A stretch of DNA of 64,000 nt from Methylomonas sp. UP202 (GCF_029910655.1 NZ_CP123897.1:4453547-4517546); one strand, 5' to 3'. Positions 50,136 to 59,761 are shown, counted from the stretch's first letter. Translations and numbers: made by a program. Notes: generated by a model from the letters alone, not told the origin.

Positions 50136-50162
50136 GTATCGGCCCCGATTTGAAATCCTTTA
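50136..50162 (-). promoter_or_regulatory. Sigma28 (FliA) promoter of flagellin 2
   Basis: On the minus strand TAAAGGAT (50155-50162), an 11-base spacer, then GCCGATAC (50136-50143). This matches 6 of 8 and 7 of 8 positions of the FliA consensus TAAAGTTT-N11-GCCGATAA with the correct spacing. Confidence 0.75.
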
Positions 50163-50172
50163 ACCCTCGTCA

Positions 50173-51225
50173 TCAAAAATATTTGGCGAATTCGCCCTGC
50201 GCGCGCAGAAAATCGGCTTCCCGACCAATATCCAGCCAATAGTCGTTCACCGGAAACATAGACACCGTCTCGCCTAGCGCGATTTGCTGATTAAACAGCG
50301 TCGGCATATCCAGGCTTTTCTGGCCGGCGATCCCTGCAATCAAACTGTGATCGAGCACATAGATTCCGGCGTTGGCCAAGCAGCTCTGCAACGGCTTTTC
50401 CTCGATACCGACGATCCGTTGCTGTTCCAACATCACGACGCCGTAAGGAATCTGATACTCGTACTGGCGGACGCACATCGTCGCGATCGCTTGCTGTTCG
50501 TTGTGGTAAGCCAACAGTCGCGAAAAGTCGATCTGGGTCAAGATATCGCCATTCATGACGATCAACGGCACGTCCGGCAAGCTATCAGGCAGTAACCCGA
50601 TCGCACCGGCCGTCCCCATCGGCTCGACCTCGTCGATATACCGAATGCTTATCCCCCAGCGATCACCCTCTCCGAAGTAATCCTTGATCTGGTCGGCCCG
50701 GTAATGCACCGCGATAAAGAATTGGCGGAAACCCGATTTCACGAAATTTTCGATGATGGTTTCCAGAATCGGCTTTCCGCCGATTTCTAGTAATGGTTTC
50801 GGCCTATCGTCGGTATAAGGCCGCAGCCGTTTGCCGAATCCCCCCGCCATCAAAAACACCGGATTCGGAAAAGCCGGCTGCTTGTATAAAGCCTGCAGCG
50901 ATTCCAAGCGCACCACTCGGCCACGCTCGTCCACCACCGGCAACTGATACAAATGATGCCCCTCCATCACCGCGATCAATTGGGTCTTACTGTCGGTCTC
51001 GCTGGCCACCTTAGGCCGCTTGTTCATCACTTCGCCGACCGGATGCTCCAGCGCCAGGCCCCGAATCAAGGCTCGGCGAATGTCGCCATCGGTAACCACC
51101 CCGACCAAGCGCCCGTCTTCATCCACTACCAACGCGATTTGCAGCGCGCCACGGTCGATCACCTCTATCGTGGTCCGTAACGTTGCTTCCGGACTTATCA
51201 CTACCTGCTGCCAATGCTGTTTCAT
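50173..51225 (-). CDS. CBS-domain sugar nucleotidyltransferase (PtmE-like)
   Basis: A 350-residue protein. Residues about 1-115 hold two CBS domains (LVVDEDGRLVGVVTDGDIRRAL, LYQLPVVDERGRVV). Residues about 120-350 form a nucleotidyltransferase with LMAGGFGKRLRPYTDDRPKP, the nucleotide-binding loop. This layout matches PtmE of Campylobacter, which makes GDP-glucosamine for legionaminic acid synthesis. Overlap with neuD is ATGA. The CBS pair could sense adenine nucleotides. A mannose- or glucose-1-phosphate transferase is the alternative, but the NeuB/NeuD neighbours favour the nonulosonate route. Confidence 0.82.
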   Translation of the reverse strand: MKQHWQQVVISPEATLRTTIEVIDRGALQIALVVDEDGRLVGVVTDGDIRRALIRGLALEHPVGEVMNKRPKVASETDSKTQLIAVMEGHHLYQLPVVDERGRVVRLESLQALYKQPAFPNPVFLMAGGFGKRLRPYTDDRPKPLLEIGGKPILETIIENFVKSGFRQFFIAVHYRADQIKDYFGEGDRWGISIRYIDEVEPMGTAGAIGLLPDSLPDVPLIVMNGDILTQIDFSRLLAYHNEQQAIATMCVRQYEYQIPYGVVMLEQQRIVGIEEKPLQSCLANAGIYVLDHSLIAGIAGQKSLDMPTLFNQQIALGETVSMFPVNDYWLDIGREADFLRAQGEFAKYF

Positions 51226-51866
51226 GATTCTATATTCTTGAGCTGCGATCGGGCCGGATAGACAATTTGCCGGGCCTCGACGTCGCGCGTCACGACACTG
51301 CCGGCACCTATCACGCTACCCGCGCCCACGCGAATTCCTTGGATTACGACCGCGCCGGCACCGACATGTGTCCTATCGCCAATTTCGACACCTCCGCTTA
51401 ACACCGCGCCCGGTGCGACATGCACATGGCGGCCGATTACGCAGTCGTGCTCGACGATGGCACCGCTGTTTACGATGGTGTTCTCAGCAATATGCGTGCC
51501 TGCCTGAATTATGGCGCCCGCCATGATTTGCACGCCAGCCGCCAATTCCACGCTCCCCGCCAAAAAACACGTCGGATCGACGACATGACCGAAGCGGTAA
51601 CCGCGCTCGGCGAATGTCTCGAAAAGTCGAGACCGCGTGCCGGCGTCACGGGGTAGCGAGCCAAGCCCGTTTATCAGCGCAATGTCTTCTGAGCCGTAAT
51701 CGGCAACGACCTCATCCCCGCCCAATACAGGTAGGTCGAGCCAACTATCACCTTGTCGCTTGGCCGGGTCGGCGACCCCCAGAATATCGACCTCCAGGCG
51801 CCGCAAAATATCCAACAACACCTTGGCATGCCCCCCGCTACCGAGCATCATCACCGGCAACTTCAT
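51222..51866 (-). CDS. neuD: NeuD/PglD-type sugar O- or N-acetyltransferase
   Basis: A 214-residue acyltransferase with an N-terminal Rossmann-like domain (MMLGSGGHAKVLLDIL) and a left-handed beta-helix of hexapeptide repeats (IVNSGAIVEHDCVIGRHVHVAPG, IGDRTHVGAGAVVIQG). The start at 51866 overlaps the neuB stop (ATGA). NeuD acetylates sialic acid; the PglD branch acetylates UDP-amino sugars. In this operon either acetylation of the nonulosonic acid or of its precursor amino sugar is possible. Confidence 0.85.
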   Translation of the reverse strand: MKLPVMMLGSGGHAKVLLDILRRLEVDILGVADPAKRQGDSWLDLPVLGGDEVVADYGSEDIALINGLGSLPRDAGTRSRLFETFAERGYRFGHVVDPTCFLAGSVELAAGVQIMAGAIIQAGTHIAENTIVNSGAIVEHDCVIGRHVHVAPGAVLSGGVEIGDRTHVGAGAVVIQGIRVGAGSVIGAGSVVTRDVEARQIVYPARSQLKNIES

Positions 51867-52933
51867 GAAATCAAGTCGTCTACTTGATAGGCGCGCGGGC
51901 TGGTTTGTCCCAACATCCGCCAATATTCCATCGGGCTCAAGCCTGTGCCCGGCCGTTTGGCCGCCAAATTTTCGACGCTGAACGGCTCGCCAATCGCAAT
52001 ATCCGCGGCTGCCACCAGACTTTTGCGTACCACATCGCGATTTTGCAACTCGATCGGTTGCGGGATTTTGCCTGCACCTCCCAAAGCCAACTCGACTGAG
52101 CGAATAGCCGCTACCATTTGCGTGAGTTCCGCCGGTTCCAGCGAAACCCGATGATCCGGCCCCTGCAAGCCTCTATCCAACGTAAAATGTTTTTCGATCA
52201 ACACCGCGCCGCGTGCCGCCGCGGCAATAGGCACCGCCAACCCCTCGGTATGATCGGAATATCCCACCCGCAAGCCGAACGCTTGCGCCAGCGTATCCAT
52301 CGCCCGCAGTTGAACGTGTTCCAGCGGCGTCGGATACTCGCTGGTGCAATGCAGCAACGTGACTTTTTCTCGCAGTGCCGCCTGGCCGGCGTCGCAGCCG
52401 TAAGCTTGCCGAAACCGCGCCAAACTCGGCCGCTCCCAACCTAAGAAGCCGAAGGCCAACACCCCCAGCGCGGTCTCCACCTCACCCAAAGTCGCCATGC
52501 CGGTGGACAACACAAGCTCTTTTCCGGTCGCGGCGTGAGCCAGCAAAAATGGACCGTTGGTAATTTCACCGGAAGGTACTTTCAGTTGCCTAACGCCGAT
52601 TTCGCCGGTCAAGAATGCCAAGCTGTCGAAATCGAACGCGGTCGATAAAAACTCGATACCGTGCTCGGCGCAGTAGTCGCGCAATCGCACGTGGAATTCG
52701 TATTTCAGCTCCAGTTTCCGCAGCATCGCCAGTTGGCTCTCGCCGGCATCGGTGGTTTCTCGCTGATAGGCCGCCTTGCCGGCCTTACCGGTCACCAGTT
52801 TGTCGGCTTTAAAGGTTTGAAATTTGACCGCATCGGCGCCCGCCGCCACCGCAGCGTCTATCAACGCGATTGCGGTGTCCAGGTCACCGTTATGATTCAC
52901 GCCGGCTTCGGCGATGATATAGATACTCGTCAT
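51863..52933 (-). CDS. neuB: Nonulosonic acid synthase NeuB (sialate/legionaminate type)
   Basis: A 356-residue NeuB. The TIM barrel has IIAEAGVNHNGDLDTAIALIDAA, VKFQTFKADKL, FLSTAFD, KVPSGEITN, LSTGMATLGEVE, LHCTSEYPTP, GYSDHTEG and IEKHFTLDR; the C-terminal SAF antifreeze-like domain is RDVVRKSLVAAADIAIGEPF. It condenses an N-acetylhexosamine with phosphoenolpyruvate. The product may be sialic, legionaminic or pseudaminic acid; the PtmE-like neighbour favours legionaminic. It lies 18 bases after a small membrane-protein gene. The C2-epimerase, dehydratase and CMP-transferase genes are not in the window. Confidence 0.93.
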   Translation of the reverse strand: MTSIYIIAEAGVNHNGDLDTAIALIDAAVAAGADAVKFQTFKADKLVTGKAGKAAYQRETTDAGESQLAMLRKLELKYEFHVRLRDYCAEHGIEFLSTAFDFDSLAFLTGEIGVRQLKVPSGEITNGPFLLAHAATGKELVLSTGMATLGEVETALGVLAFGFLGWERPSLARFRQAYGCDAGQAALREKVTLLHCTSEYPTPLEHVQLRAMDTLAQAFGLRVGYSDHTEGLAVPIAAAARGAVLIEKHFTLDRGLQGPDHRVSLEPAELTQMVAAIRSVELALGGAGKIPQPIELQNRDVVRKSLVAAADIAIGEPFSVENLAAKRPGTGLSPMEYWRMLGQTSPRAYQVDDLIS

Positions 52934-52951
52934 CCTGTCGTTCTCAAAAAC

Positions 52952-53443
52952 TCAATCGAACACGTCGCCCCAATCCGGCGGCGGGTTGCCGGCGGCGGAC
53001 TTCTCTTTTTCATCGGAAGGCTCGGTCTCTTGTCCGCTGTTGTCGTCCGGCGACTCTTCGCCGGCTACTTCGGCCGTCTCGGAACCCGGCATCGAACTGA
53101 GATAACTGTTCAGCAAGCGGCACAAACCGTCGTAAAAGCCGCTAACCGCCTGCTGTTGCATTTGCTGCTCAAAAAAACCGTGCAAAAACTGTTTTTCGGC
53201 CAAAATCAGACTTTCGGATAACTCCCGCGCCTTTTGCTCGTCCAGCCGGTATTTGCCGACGAGCATCTCAGCCATTTGATCGCCGCGCTGGCCCTGCCGG
53301 TCCTTGATATCGTCCAACAAATGCTCCAGCTCCGCCTGACTCTGTTTGCGCTTGCGCCAAGCGACCAGCATCAGGGCAACCAATGCGATCAACAGCACCA
53401 ACAGCAGATTGACCAACACCACGACCAGCAGCGATTCGTCCAT
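52952..53443 (-). CDS. Single-pass membrane coiled-coil protein (unknown)
   Basis: A 163-residue protein. An N-terminal transmembrane helix (LLVVVLVNLLLVLLIALVALMLVAW) leads to a basic turn (RKRKQ) and a long cytosolic helical part (about 35-115) with heptad-like spacing, then a low-complexity acidic tail (EVAGEESPDDNSGQETEPSD). Start at 53443 follows GAGGAG. It pairs with the similar protein encoded upstream and follows the vWA gene. I know no name for this family. Confidence 0.72.
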   Translation of the reverse strand: MDESLLVVVLVNLLLVLLIALVALMLVAWRKRKQSQAELEHLLDDIKDRQGQRGDQMAEMLVGKYRLDEQKARELSESLILAEKQFLHGFFEQQMQQQAVSGFYDGLCRLLNSYLSSMPGSETAEVAGEESPDDNSGQETEPSDEKEKSAAGNPPPDWGDVFD

Positions 53444-53444
53444 A

Positions 53445-54071
53445 CTACTCCTCTGCCTCGCCAGCGACATTGATCCGGATGCTGTGTTCGGCTTCCGCGA
53501 ACACTTGCAACATTTTCTTACTGCTGTTTTCCAATTCCAGCGCCGTCTGATTGCCGCTAAACACGCGGGTATATTCGGCGGAAATTTCGTCTATGGTTTT
53601 CATCGCGGTGTCCAGCTGTCGAACCAGTTGTTGGTTGATGCGCTCCATGGCCGCCAGCTTGTCGACCTGCCCAACGGCGCCGCTTGTCGGCTCGGGGTGA
53701 TCGACCAATAGATTCTGGTACGGCTCGGCCAATTCGTCGATTTTTCTCTCGATGTCGGCCAGTGTCGCCAAATCCCGCTGTAAAAACAGCCTAAATATTT
53801 GCTGGAACAAGGCCCTCTCGGCTTTGAGTACCGCCGCCAGCACCGATTCGACCGTTTCGACCGGCAAACCGCAGTCTTCGCCTAGAAATTGTTCCAACCG
53901 ATGTTGTTTGACCAAACTTTGCTCGTCCATTTGATCGATAAAGCGGTCGACTTCCGCCATTTCCCGGCCACGCCGGTTCCGAGACAGGAAAAACAACACT
54001 GCCATGAACAGTACCAATACGACTAGGGCTTCCGCCATCAGCACCACGACGACCGAGTCGAGCTGAATCAT
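53445..54071 (-). CDS. Single-pass membrane coiled-coil protein (unknown)
   Basis: A 208-residue protein built like its neighbour: N-terminal transmembrane helix (VVVVLMAEALVVLVLFMAVLFFL), a basic RNRRGRE turn and a long helical cytosolic region with repeated acidic and leucine positions (LAALADIERKIDEL-like, DKLAAMERINQQLVRQLDTAMKT). Its start overlaps the vWA stop by four bases. The two small proteins may be distant paralogues that form a membrane complex with the vWA protein. Function unknown. Confidence 0.72.
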   Translation of the reverse strand: MIQLDSVVVVLMAEALVVLVLFMAVLFFLSRNRRGREMAEVDRFIDQMDEQSLVKQHRLEQFLGEDCGLPVETVESVLAAVLKAERALFQQIFRLFLQRDLATLADIERKIDELAEPYQNLLVDHPEPTSGAVGQVDKLAAMERINQQLVRQLDTAMKTIDEISAEYTRVFSGNQTALELENSSKKMLQVFAEAEHSIRINVAGEAEE

Positions 54072-55840
54072 GCCAACCTCTCCAATAACGCTTGCTGTTT
54101 GCGAAATTGCGCTTGTTTAAAGGCCCGGTAACCGAAATAACCAGTTCCGGCGATCAGCAGGTTCAACCCCAGCACAATGCCGGTAACCTGCAACCAATTG
54201 GTCTCGCTCACGGGCTCTCCATGAGCGTCCTCGCTCTCTCCCGCGGCCGCATCGCCGTGCGCCGCGCCGTGCTCCGCATCGGCCGCAACATCCGGTTCGG
54301 CCGGATGTGTCTCGGAGGCGGTCGGCTCGGCGACAAACCAACTATCGTCTATCGTGACCGGCGGCACCAACGGTTCCAACGTGTTACCGTCCTTGCCGCG
54401 GGCGGTAACACTAAAGCTGACTTGTGTCGTCCCGCCGACCGGAATGTCGGCCAAAACCAAGTCCCAGCGCCCGTCGTGCGCGGTCAACGCTCTGGATTCG
54501 CCGGCTTGACCCGCTCGGCCGATGCTGACGTTGACGGACATCCCGATCGTGTCCAGGAGAGCGGTATCGGGAACCAAGGTCAGCGTGACCCGACGCGCGG
54601 CAATATCGATCTGCTTTTCGACGGCAATCGGTGCCGCCACCACTTCAAACTCATGGACGATTTCACGCCGGAAAGTCTTGCCGTCGGCCACTACCCGTAA
54701 CAGATGCTTACCGAGCCCCGGATTCAGCGCATTCCAACCAAAGTAGCCCGCTTCGCCAGTCGCCGCCATATTGGTCGGCGTCTGCTGGTCCACGGTAACC
54801 TGCAAGCTCAGCATCGCCAGAAAATCCGCCCTGTCAATCAATTGGCCGCCATCGGTAAAATGCGCTTTGACGGTCAAACCCTGCTTTTCGGTTAAGAAAT
54901 TCGGCAATTCGCCCAGTTGCAATTTCAAGTCGGTCACGATCATGACCCGGTTATCCGGGTCCACCTCCGCTTCCAGGCGCCATTCGCCGGCGCGCGGCTC
55001 TCTGACGGTTATCAGATCGTAATTGGCGCTCTCCAGCCAGGACACGTTGCCGGAGGCGCTTTGCTTGCCGAGCTTTCCGCCGTCCGGCATCCACAACAAA
55101 GTCGGCGTCGCGCCGGGCTTCTTGAACACCAGCACCGAAAACTCTTTGATGCTGGCGTCCACCTCGAAGCGATTTCCCGCCAACGGCAGACTGTCCTTGG
55201 GCGCGGCCTTTTGCGCCATCTTAACGAAAACCCGCTGTAACTGGTCGGCCGACTCGGCGACTTCGGCCCATCCGCCGGTATCGCCCGCCAAGCGTTGCAA
55301 CAACTCCTTATCAGCTTGAGCGGACAACGCGATGGTCTCGACCTTGACCCGCATTTGCTGCAAGCGCGGTATCCATTCGCTGAGGATACGTTCGCGCGAA
55401 TCGGCACTCTCCATAATGTCCTTGGAAATATCGACGAAACCATCGGTCAGTAAAATCAGATGTTTATTTCCCGTTCCCGCAAACCCACCGTCCAAGACGC
55501 TTTTTATCGCGTCCTCGATATTGGTATAGAGTCCGCGCGAGTGAATATTCGCGGTAGCCTTGCCGGCTTGCTGTTTCCAAGCGGGTGAAACCGCGTCGCT
55601 AGCCGAAAGGACCTCGGTTTTTTCAGCGAACAAACGTAAACCGGCCTTGGCATTATCCGGTAATAAGTTGACCAGCAAACGGCTGGCTTCAATGCGCAAA
55701 TTATGCGGATCGTTTTGCTTCATACTGCCGGACACGTCGATCAGCACTTGAATCTCGTCGGTTGCCGACACTTGCGCCTGGAGACATGCGCTCCAGGCGA
55801 CCAACCAGCCGATCACCGCAAAAATTAACGCTTTGGCCAT
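54068..55840 (-). CDS. Membrane-anchored von Willebrand factor A domain protein
   Basis: A 590-residue envelope protein. A signal peptide (1-22) is followed by a vWA domain (about 28-215) with the metal site DVSGS (Asp35, Ser37, Ser39). Beta-rich, probably Ig-like domains occupy about 230-500, then an acidic Ala/Glu/His-rich linker, a C-terminal transmembrane helix (VTGIVLGLNLLIAGTGYFGY) and a short basic cytosolic tail. Most of the protein is thus periplasmic. The much longer open frame up to 56599 runs antisense to pgk and is rejected. It resembles the layout of VWA proteins linked to MoxR/AAA ATPases, but no MoxR gene is here. First gene of the run leading to neuB. Confidence 0.82.
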   Translation of the reverse strand: MAKALIFAVIGWLVAWSACLQAQVSATDEIQVLIDVSGSMKQNDPHNLRIEASRLLVNLLPDNAKAGLRLFAEKTEVLSASDAVSPAWKQQAGKATANIHSRGLYTNIEDAIKSVLDGGFAGTGNKHLILLTDGFVDISKDIMESADSRERILSEWIPRLQQMRVKVETIALSAQADKELLQRLAGDTGGWAEVAESADQLQRVFVKMAQKAAPKDSLPLAGNRFEVDASIKEFSVLVFKKPGATPTLLWMPDGGKLGKQSASGNVSWLESANYDLITVREPRAGEWRLEAEVDPDNRVMIVTDLKLQLGELPNFLTEKQGLTVKAHFTDGGQLIDRADFLAMLSLQVTVDQQTPTNMAATGEAGYFGWNALNPGLGKHLLRVVADGKTFRREIVHEFEVVAAPIAVEKQIDIAARRVTLTLVPDTALLDTIGMSVNVSIGRAGQAGESRALTAHDGRWDLVLADIPVGGTTQVSFSVTARGKDGNTLEPLVPPVTIDDSWFVAEPTASETHPAEPDVAADAEHGAAHGDAAAGESEDAHGEPVSETNWLQVTGIVLGLNLLIAGTGYFGYRAFKQAQFRKQQALLERLA

Positions 55841-55933
55841 GAATCTATCCGCGAAAGAGGGCAATAGATTGCAAATATAGTTCAAGCCTCCCACGGGAAG
55901 ACGACTTTTATTCGGCTGGCGCCGGTTACACTT

Positions 55934-55939
55934 TATAAT
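55934..55939 (+). promoter_or_regulatory. -10 box of pgk promoter
   Basis: A perfect TATAAT 31 bases before the pgk start. The -35 position (TTCGGC at 55911-55916, 17-base spacer) is weak. The region 55841-55969 is divergent and must also carry the start of the vWA operon. Confidence 0.5.
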
Positions 55940-55969
55940 GGCGACACTATTACACACAAAGGAGAGCTT

Positions 55970-57142
55970 ATGTCTATCAAACGAATGGTCGATCTGGATC
56001 TGGCAGGCAAGCGCGTGTTGATCCGCCAGGATTTGAACGTGCCGGTGAAGGACGGCAAAGTCACCAGCGATTTGCGTATCCAAGCCAGCGTACCGACCGT
56101 GGAAAAAGCCTTGGCCGGAGGCGCGGCGGTCATTTTGATGTCGCATCTGGGCCGTCCCACCGAAGGCGAATACGACGAAGCTTCCAGCTTGAAACCGGTC
56201 GCCGAACGTTTTTCGCAATTGCTCGGCAAACCGGTGCGGTTGGTGAAAGATTGGCTGGATGGCGTGGATGTCGCGGCCGGCGAAGTCGTGCTGTGCGAGA
56301 ACGTCCGCTTTAACAAAGGCGAGAAGAAAAACAATGCCGAGCTGGGCCAAAAGATGGCCAAATTGTGCGATATCTTCGTGATGGACGCCTTCGGCACCGC
56401 CCACCGCGCCGAAGCCTCCACCCACGCCGTCGCCGAATACGCGCCCGTCGCGTGTGCCGGCCCGTTGCTGGCGGCGGAGCTGGACGCGCTGGGCAAGGCG
56501 CTGGAAACCCCGGCTCATCCGCTGGTCGCCATCGTCGGCGGTTCCAAGGTGTCCACCAAGCTGACCGTGCTGGAATCCTTGTCCACCAAGGTCGATCAAT
56601 TGATCGTCGGCGGCGGCATCGCCAATACCTTCATCGCGGCGGCTGGCTATAACGTCGGCAAATCGTTGTACGAAGCCGATTTAATCGCGGAAGCTCAAAA
56701 ACTGATCGCGGCCGCCAAGCAACGCGGCGCCGACATCCCGGTACCGGTTGACGTGGTCTGCGCCAAGGAATTTTCGGAATCCGCCGCGGCAACGGTCAAA
56801 GCCGTTAGCGACGTGGCCGACGACGACCTGATCTTGGACATCGGGCCGGAAACCGCCCGGCAATATGCCGACATTCTGAAAACCGCCGGCACCATCGTTT
56901 GGAACGGCCCGGTCGGCGTGTTCGAAATCGATCAATTCGGCGAAGGCACCAAATCGCTGTCGCTGGCGATTGCCGAAAGCCCGGCGTTTTCGATTGCCGG
57001 CGGCGGCGACACCCTGGCAGCCATCGACAAATATGCGATCGCCGACAAAGTGTCTTACACATCGACCGGCGGCGGCGCCTTCCTGGAATTCCTGGAAGGC
57101 AAGGAATTGCCGGCCGTGGCGATTCTGAAAACCCGCGCGTAA
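55970..57142 (+). CDS. pgk: Phosphoglycerate kinase
   Basis: A 390-residue phosphoglycerate kinase. It has [16 protein letters not shown] (substrate loop), [15 protein letters not shown], the lysine-rich RFNKGEKKN segment, [21 protein letters not shown] and the C-terminal GGGDTLAAI nucleotide loop. It converts 1,3-bisphosphoglycerate and ADP to 3-phosphoglycerate and ATP in glycolysis. AAAGGAGAG precedes the ATG. In many bacteria pgk is grouped with gap and pyk; here it stands alone. Confidence 0.97.
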   Translation: MSIKRMVDLDLAGKRVLIRQDLNVPVKDGKVTSDLRIQASVPTVEKALAGGAAVILMSHLGRPTEGEYDEASSLKPVAERFSQLLGKPVRLVKDWLDGVDVAAGEVVLCENVRFNKGEKKNNAELGQKMAKLCDIFVMDAFGTAHRAEASTHAVAEYAPVACAGPLLAAELDALGKALETPAHPLVAIVGGSKVSTKLTVLESLSTKVDQLIVGGGIANTFIAAAGYNVGKSLYEADLIAEAQKLIAAAKQRGADIPVPVDVVCAKEFSESAAATVKAVSDVADDDLILDIGPETARQYADILKTAGTIVWNGPVGVFEIDQFGEGTKSLSLAIAESPAFSIAGGGDTLAAIDKYAIADKVSYTSTGGGAFLEFLEGKELPAVAILKTRA

Positions 57143-57155
57143 TCGCGGCAAGCTA

Positions 57156-57185
57156 GGCGAGGCGAGGCCAACCGGCCGCCTCGCC
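57156..57185 (+). terminator. Possible bidirectional hairpin terminator after pgk
   Basis: GGCGAGG (57156-57162) pairs with CCTCGCC (57179-57185), with an inner GGCC/GGCC pairing around loop AACC and a small bulge. It lies between two convergent genes. No T run on the plus strand, so strength is uncertain. Confidence 0.45.
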
Positions 57186-57198
57186 ACTTATCGGTTAT

Positions 57199-57972
57199 CT
57201 ACATGCCCGCCACCTTTTTTTCGTCTTCGTCCTGGAAATTGCGATAGTTGATCGATATTTTTAGGCCGGCAAAGCGGCCGGACATTTTGACCAACTCGGA
57301 CGTGGCCTTATCGAAGGTCAGGCGCACTTCGCTCAAAGCCCGATCTTCGTAACCTTCCTCGATCTCGCGGGCATCCAAGCGGAAGTGGTATTTATAAATT
57401 TCCTGCTTGTCTTCATTCTCGACTTCAAGCGGCTCACCCAATTGTTTGACCACGACAGCCTTTTTCGGCAGTTTTGCGGCGATTTTTTCCATTTGGTCCG
57501 CTTTGGCTTTCAACTGCTGTTTTTCCTCATTGATCTCGGCACCGCCCAACGAACGGAACGACGCTTCCAAAAACTCCGGCGGCGCAATCTGTAAAAACAG
57601 ATTGGAAAAGGTCCAGTCGGTGATTTTGTCTTCTTTATTAAAGGCCAGATCCAAATAAAAACTGATTTCCGGATTGATCGGCTTGCCGTCCTTGTCGATC
57701 TTGCGAAACCAATAGCGCCATTTTTTGCCATCGCCGATTCTTTCCTCGCTGCTGGCGTGCAACTTGGCCAACGACACGAAATCTTGGCTTAGCAACCTCG
57801 GCTCCTTGAAATGCACGGTGAAATCGTCTTTAGACGTCACCGCGAAATAGCGGTCGAATTCATCCATTTGCAGATAAGTCTGATAGGCGTGCAGCCAGTG
57901 CAGGCAGCCGGTCAACGTGGAGAGCAGGCCAAAGGCCAACACTAATCGAAAAATGCGGGTGACTTTTTTCAT
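57199..57972 (-). CDS. Lipoprotein of unknown function
   Basis: A 257-residue lipoprotein: signal sequence with lipobox LTGC (MKKVTRIFRLVLAFGLLSTLTGC). The mature part is rich in charged residues with an EKQQLKAKADQMEKIAAKL coil in the middle and beta-rich ends. Start at 57972 is chosen because the lipoprotein signal begins there; the longer frame overlaps hslO. It ends convergently with pgk. I do not recognise the family. Confidence 0.78.
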   Translation of the reverse strand: MKKVTRIFRLVLAFGLLSTLTGCLHWLHAYQTYLQMDEFDRYFAVTSKDDFTVHFKEPRLLSQDFVSLAKLHASSEERIGDGKKWRYWFRKIDKDGKPINPEISFYLDLAFNKEDKITDWTFSNLFLQIAPPEFLEASFRSLGGAEINEEKQQLKAKADQMEKIAAKLPKKAVVVKQLGEPLEVENEDKQEIYKYHFRLDAREIEEGYEDRALSEVRLTFDKATSELVKMSGRFAGLKISINYRNFQDEDEKKVAGM

Positions 57973-57980
57973 GCGCGTCC

Positions 57981-58862
57981 TCAATGTCTGGTCGGCGACG
58001 GCAGGCCGCTGTCGACCGCCGAATTGTTCAGTAAATGCTCGACATCGACTTTGTCGTAGCGGTATTGGGCTCCACAGAACTGGCAATCGACTTCGATGTC
58101 GTCGCGTTCGCGCAAAATAGCCTCCAACTCGGACCGTCCCAACGCCGATAAAGTGCCGGCAATTTTTTGCCGCGAGCAACTGCATTGAAATGCCACCGGC
58201 TCGGCTTCGTATAGTCTGACCTGTTCCTCGTGAAATAAGCGATGCAAGATGTCCTCGCAGTCCAGGCCCAGCAATTCGTCGGCGGTGACGGTGCCGGCCA
58301 GGATTTCCAAACGTTCCCAATCCGCTTTGTCGGCGGATTCCCCAGGCAAGGCTTGCAGAAGCAAGCCGGCGGCATGCGTGTTATTCGCAAACAACCACAA
58401 GCGGGTATCGAGCTGCTCCGACTGCCGAAAATAAGTCGTCAGTACCTCGGCCAAACTGTCTTCGGTGAACGCGACGATGCCTTGGTAGGGTTCGCCGCTG
58501 TCGGACTCCACGGTTAACACTAGTCGGCCACCGTCGCCGATCATTTCCCGCAACGTTTCACCGTTCACCTCGGGTTGACTGCGCACCAGCCCGCGAATCC
58601 GCCGCTCGTTGCTGGATTGGGCGACCAGCGCGCGCAGATCGCCGCCGCCCTGCACCTGCAAAATCATCGCGCCCTTAAACTTGATGGTCGCCGACAATAG
58701 CACCACCGCCGCCAGTGCCTGTCCAAACTGAGCGTCGACCGCGTCGTTCGGCAAAGACTGATGCTGCTTAGCATCTTGCAAGCTGTGTTGCAACCTGACC
58801 CATACGCCGCGCGCACCGGCTTCTTCAAATAGAAACCGCCTTAAACAATCTTGTTGTGTCAT
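57981..58862 (-). CDS. hslO: Redox-regulated chaperone Hsp33
   Basis: A 293-residue Hsp33. The N-terminal domain has [17 protein letters not shown] and LRALVAQS; the zinc/redox switch is a CxC-CxxC set at Cys227, Cys229, Cys260 and Cys263. Oxidation by peroxide or hypochlorite releases zinc and activates holdase function in the cytosol. Start at 58862 ([10 protein letters not shown]). Next to it, divergent, is msrA, another oxidative-damage gene. Confidence 0.95.
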   Translation of the reverse strand: MTQQDCLRRFLFEEAGARGVWVRLQHSLQDAKQHQSLPNDAVDAQFGQALAAVVLLSATIKFKGAMILQVQGGGDLRALVAQSSNERRIRGLVRSQPEVNGETLREMIGDGGRLVLTVESDSGEPYQGIVAFTEDSLAEVLTTYFRQSEQLDTRLWLFANNTHAAGLLLQALPGESADKADWERLEILAGTVTADELLGLDCEDILHRLFHEEQVRLYEAEPVAFQCSCSRQKIAGTLSALGRSELEAILRERDDIEVDCQFCGAQYRYDKVDVEHLLNNSAVDSGLPSPTRH

Positions 58863-58939
58863 ATCGTTCCGAAACCTATCCAAATCGAGACGGGATTATA
58901 ATCCCCGCCATGCTTCGATTCGACCACGGGATGTCCACC

Positions 58940-59596
58940 ATGTCTATTCTGTTTAAAAAATCCGCAATGCCCAGCCCTGAACAAGCCTTACCCGGCCGCC
59001 GCAATCCGATTGCCAGCGGCAGTAAGCATCACGTCAGCGGCAACGGCTACCACCCACCGTTTCCGGCATCCATGCAACAAGCCGTCTTCGGTCTGGGCTG
59101 TTTTTGGGGCGCCGAGCGAAAATTCTGGCAACAGGCCGGCGTACATGCGACGGCGGTTGGCTATGCCGGCGGATTCACCCCCAACCCCACCTACCAGGAA
59201 CTCTGTACCGGGATGACAGGTCACGCCGAAGTCGTTTTGGTGGTATTCGATCCGGCCCTACTCGATTACCGCCACTTGCTCCAGGTTTTCTGGGAATCGC
59301 ATGACCCGACGCAAGGTATGCGCCAGGGCAACGACGTTGGCACCCAATATCGTTCGACCATTTACTGCTACACCGAACAGCAACTCGCCGAAGCGCTGGC
59401 CAGCCAACAACAATACCAACAACGCCTTAGCGCGGCCGGCTTCGGCTCGATCACGACGGAAATCGCCCCGGCGCCGACCTTCTACTATGCCGAGGAAGAG
59501 CACCAGCAGTACTTGGCCAAAAACCCGGACGGTTATTGCGGTTTAGGGGGATGCGGAATTTCCTTCGCGGAACCGCTCGATGTACGAAAAAGCTAA
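58940..59596 (+). CDS. msrA: Peptide methionine sulfoxide reductase MsrA
   Basis: A 218-residue MsrA with the catalytic GCFWG motif (53-57, nucleophile Cys54), [51 protein letters not shown] and a C-terminal resolving cysteine in YCGLGGCG. The start at 58940 (MSILFKKS) matches the E. coli enzyme as I recall it; ATGs at 58910 and 58931 are alternatives. It repairs methionine-S-sulfoxide. Confidence 0.93.
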   Translation: MSILFKKSAMPSPEQALPGRRNPIASGSKHHVSGNGYHPPFPASMQQAVFGLGCFWGAERKFWQQAGVHATAVGYAGGFTPNPTYQELCTGMTGHAEVVLVVFDPALLDYRHLLQVFWESHDPTQGMRQGNDVGTQYRSTIYCYTEQQLAEALASQQQYQQRLSAAGFGSITTEIAPAPTFYYAEEEHQQYLAKNPDGYCGLGGCGISFAEPLDVRKS

Positions 59597-59761
59597 GGCA
59601 TTATCAGGCTTGATATTATTCCCGCCAACCGGGATTCCCAGAGTTTTTCCGGTTGACTTTTAGGAAAAAATCCTTCAATTTACGCGCTTGGCGTGGCTTA
59701 GCCTAGGCTGTGAGCGACCGGTAGCGGGCGTTTCGGGCAGTCATCCAAACAGAGCTTTAAA

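Noticed and set aside
55841-56599. N-terminal extension of the vWA frame
   Set aside because: Antisense to pgk and low-complexity; a signal peptide begins at 55840.
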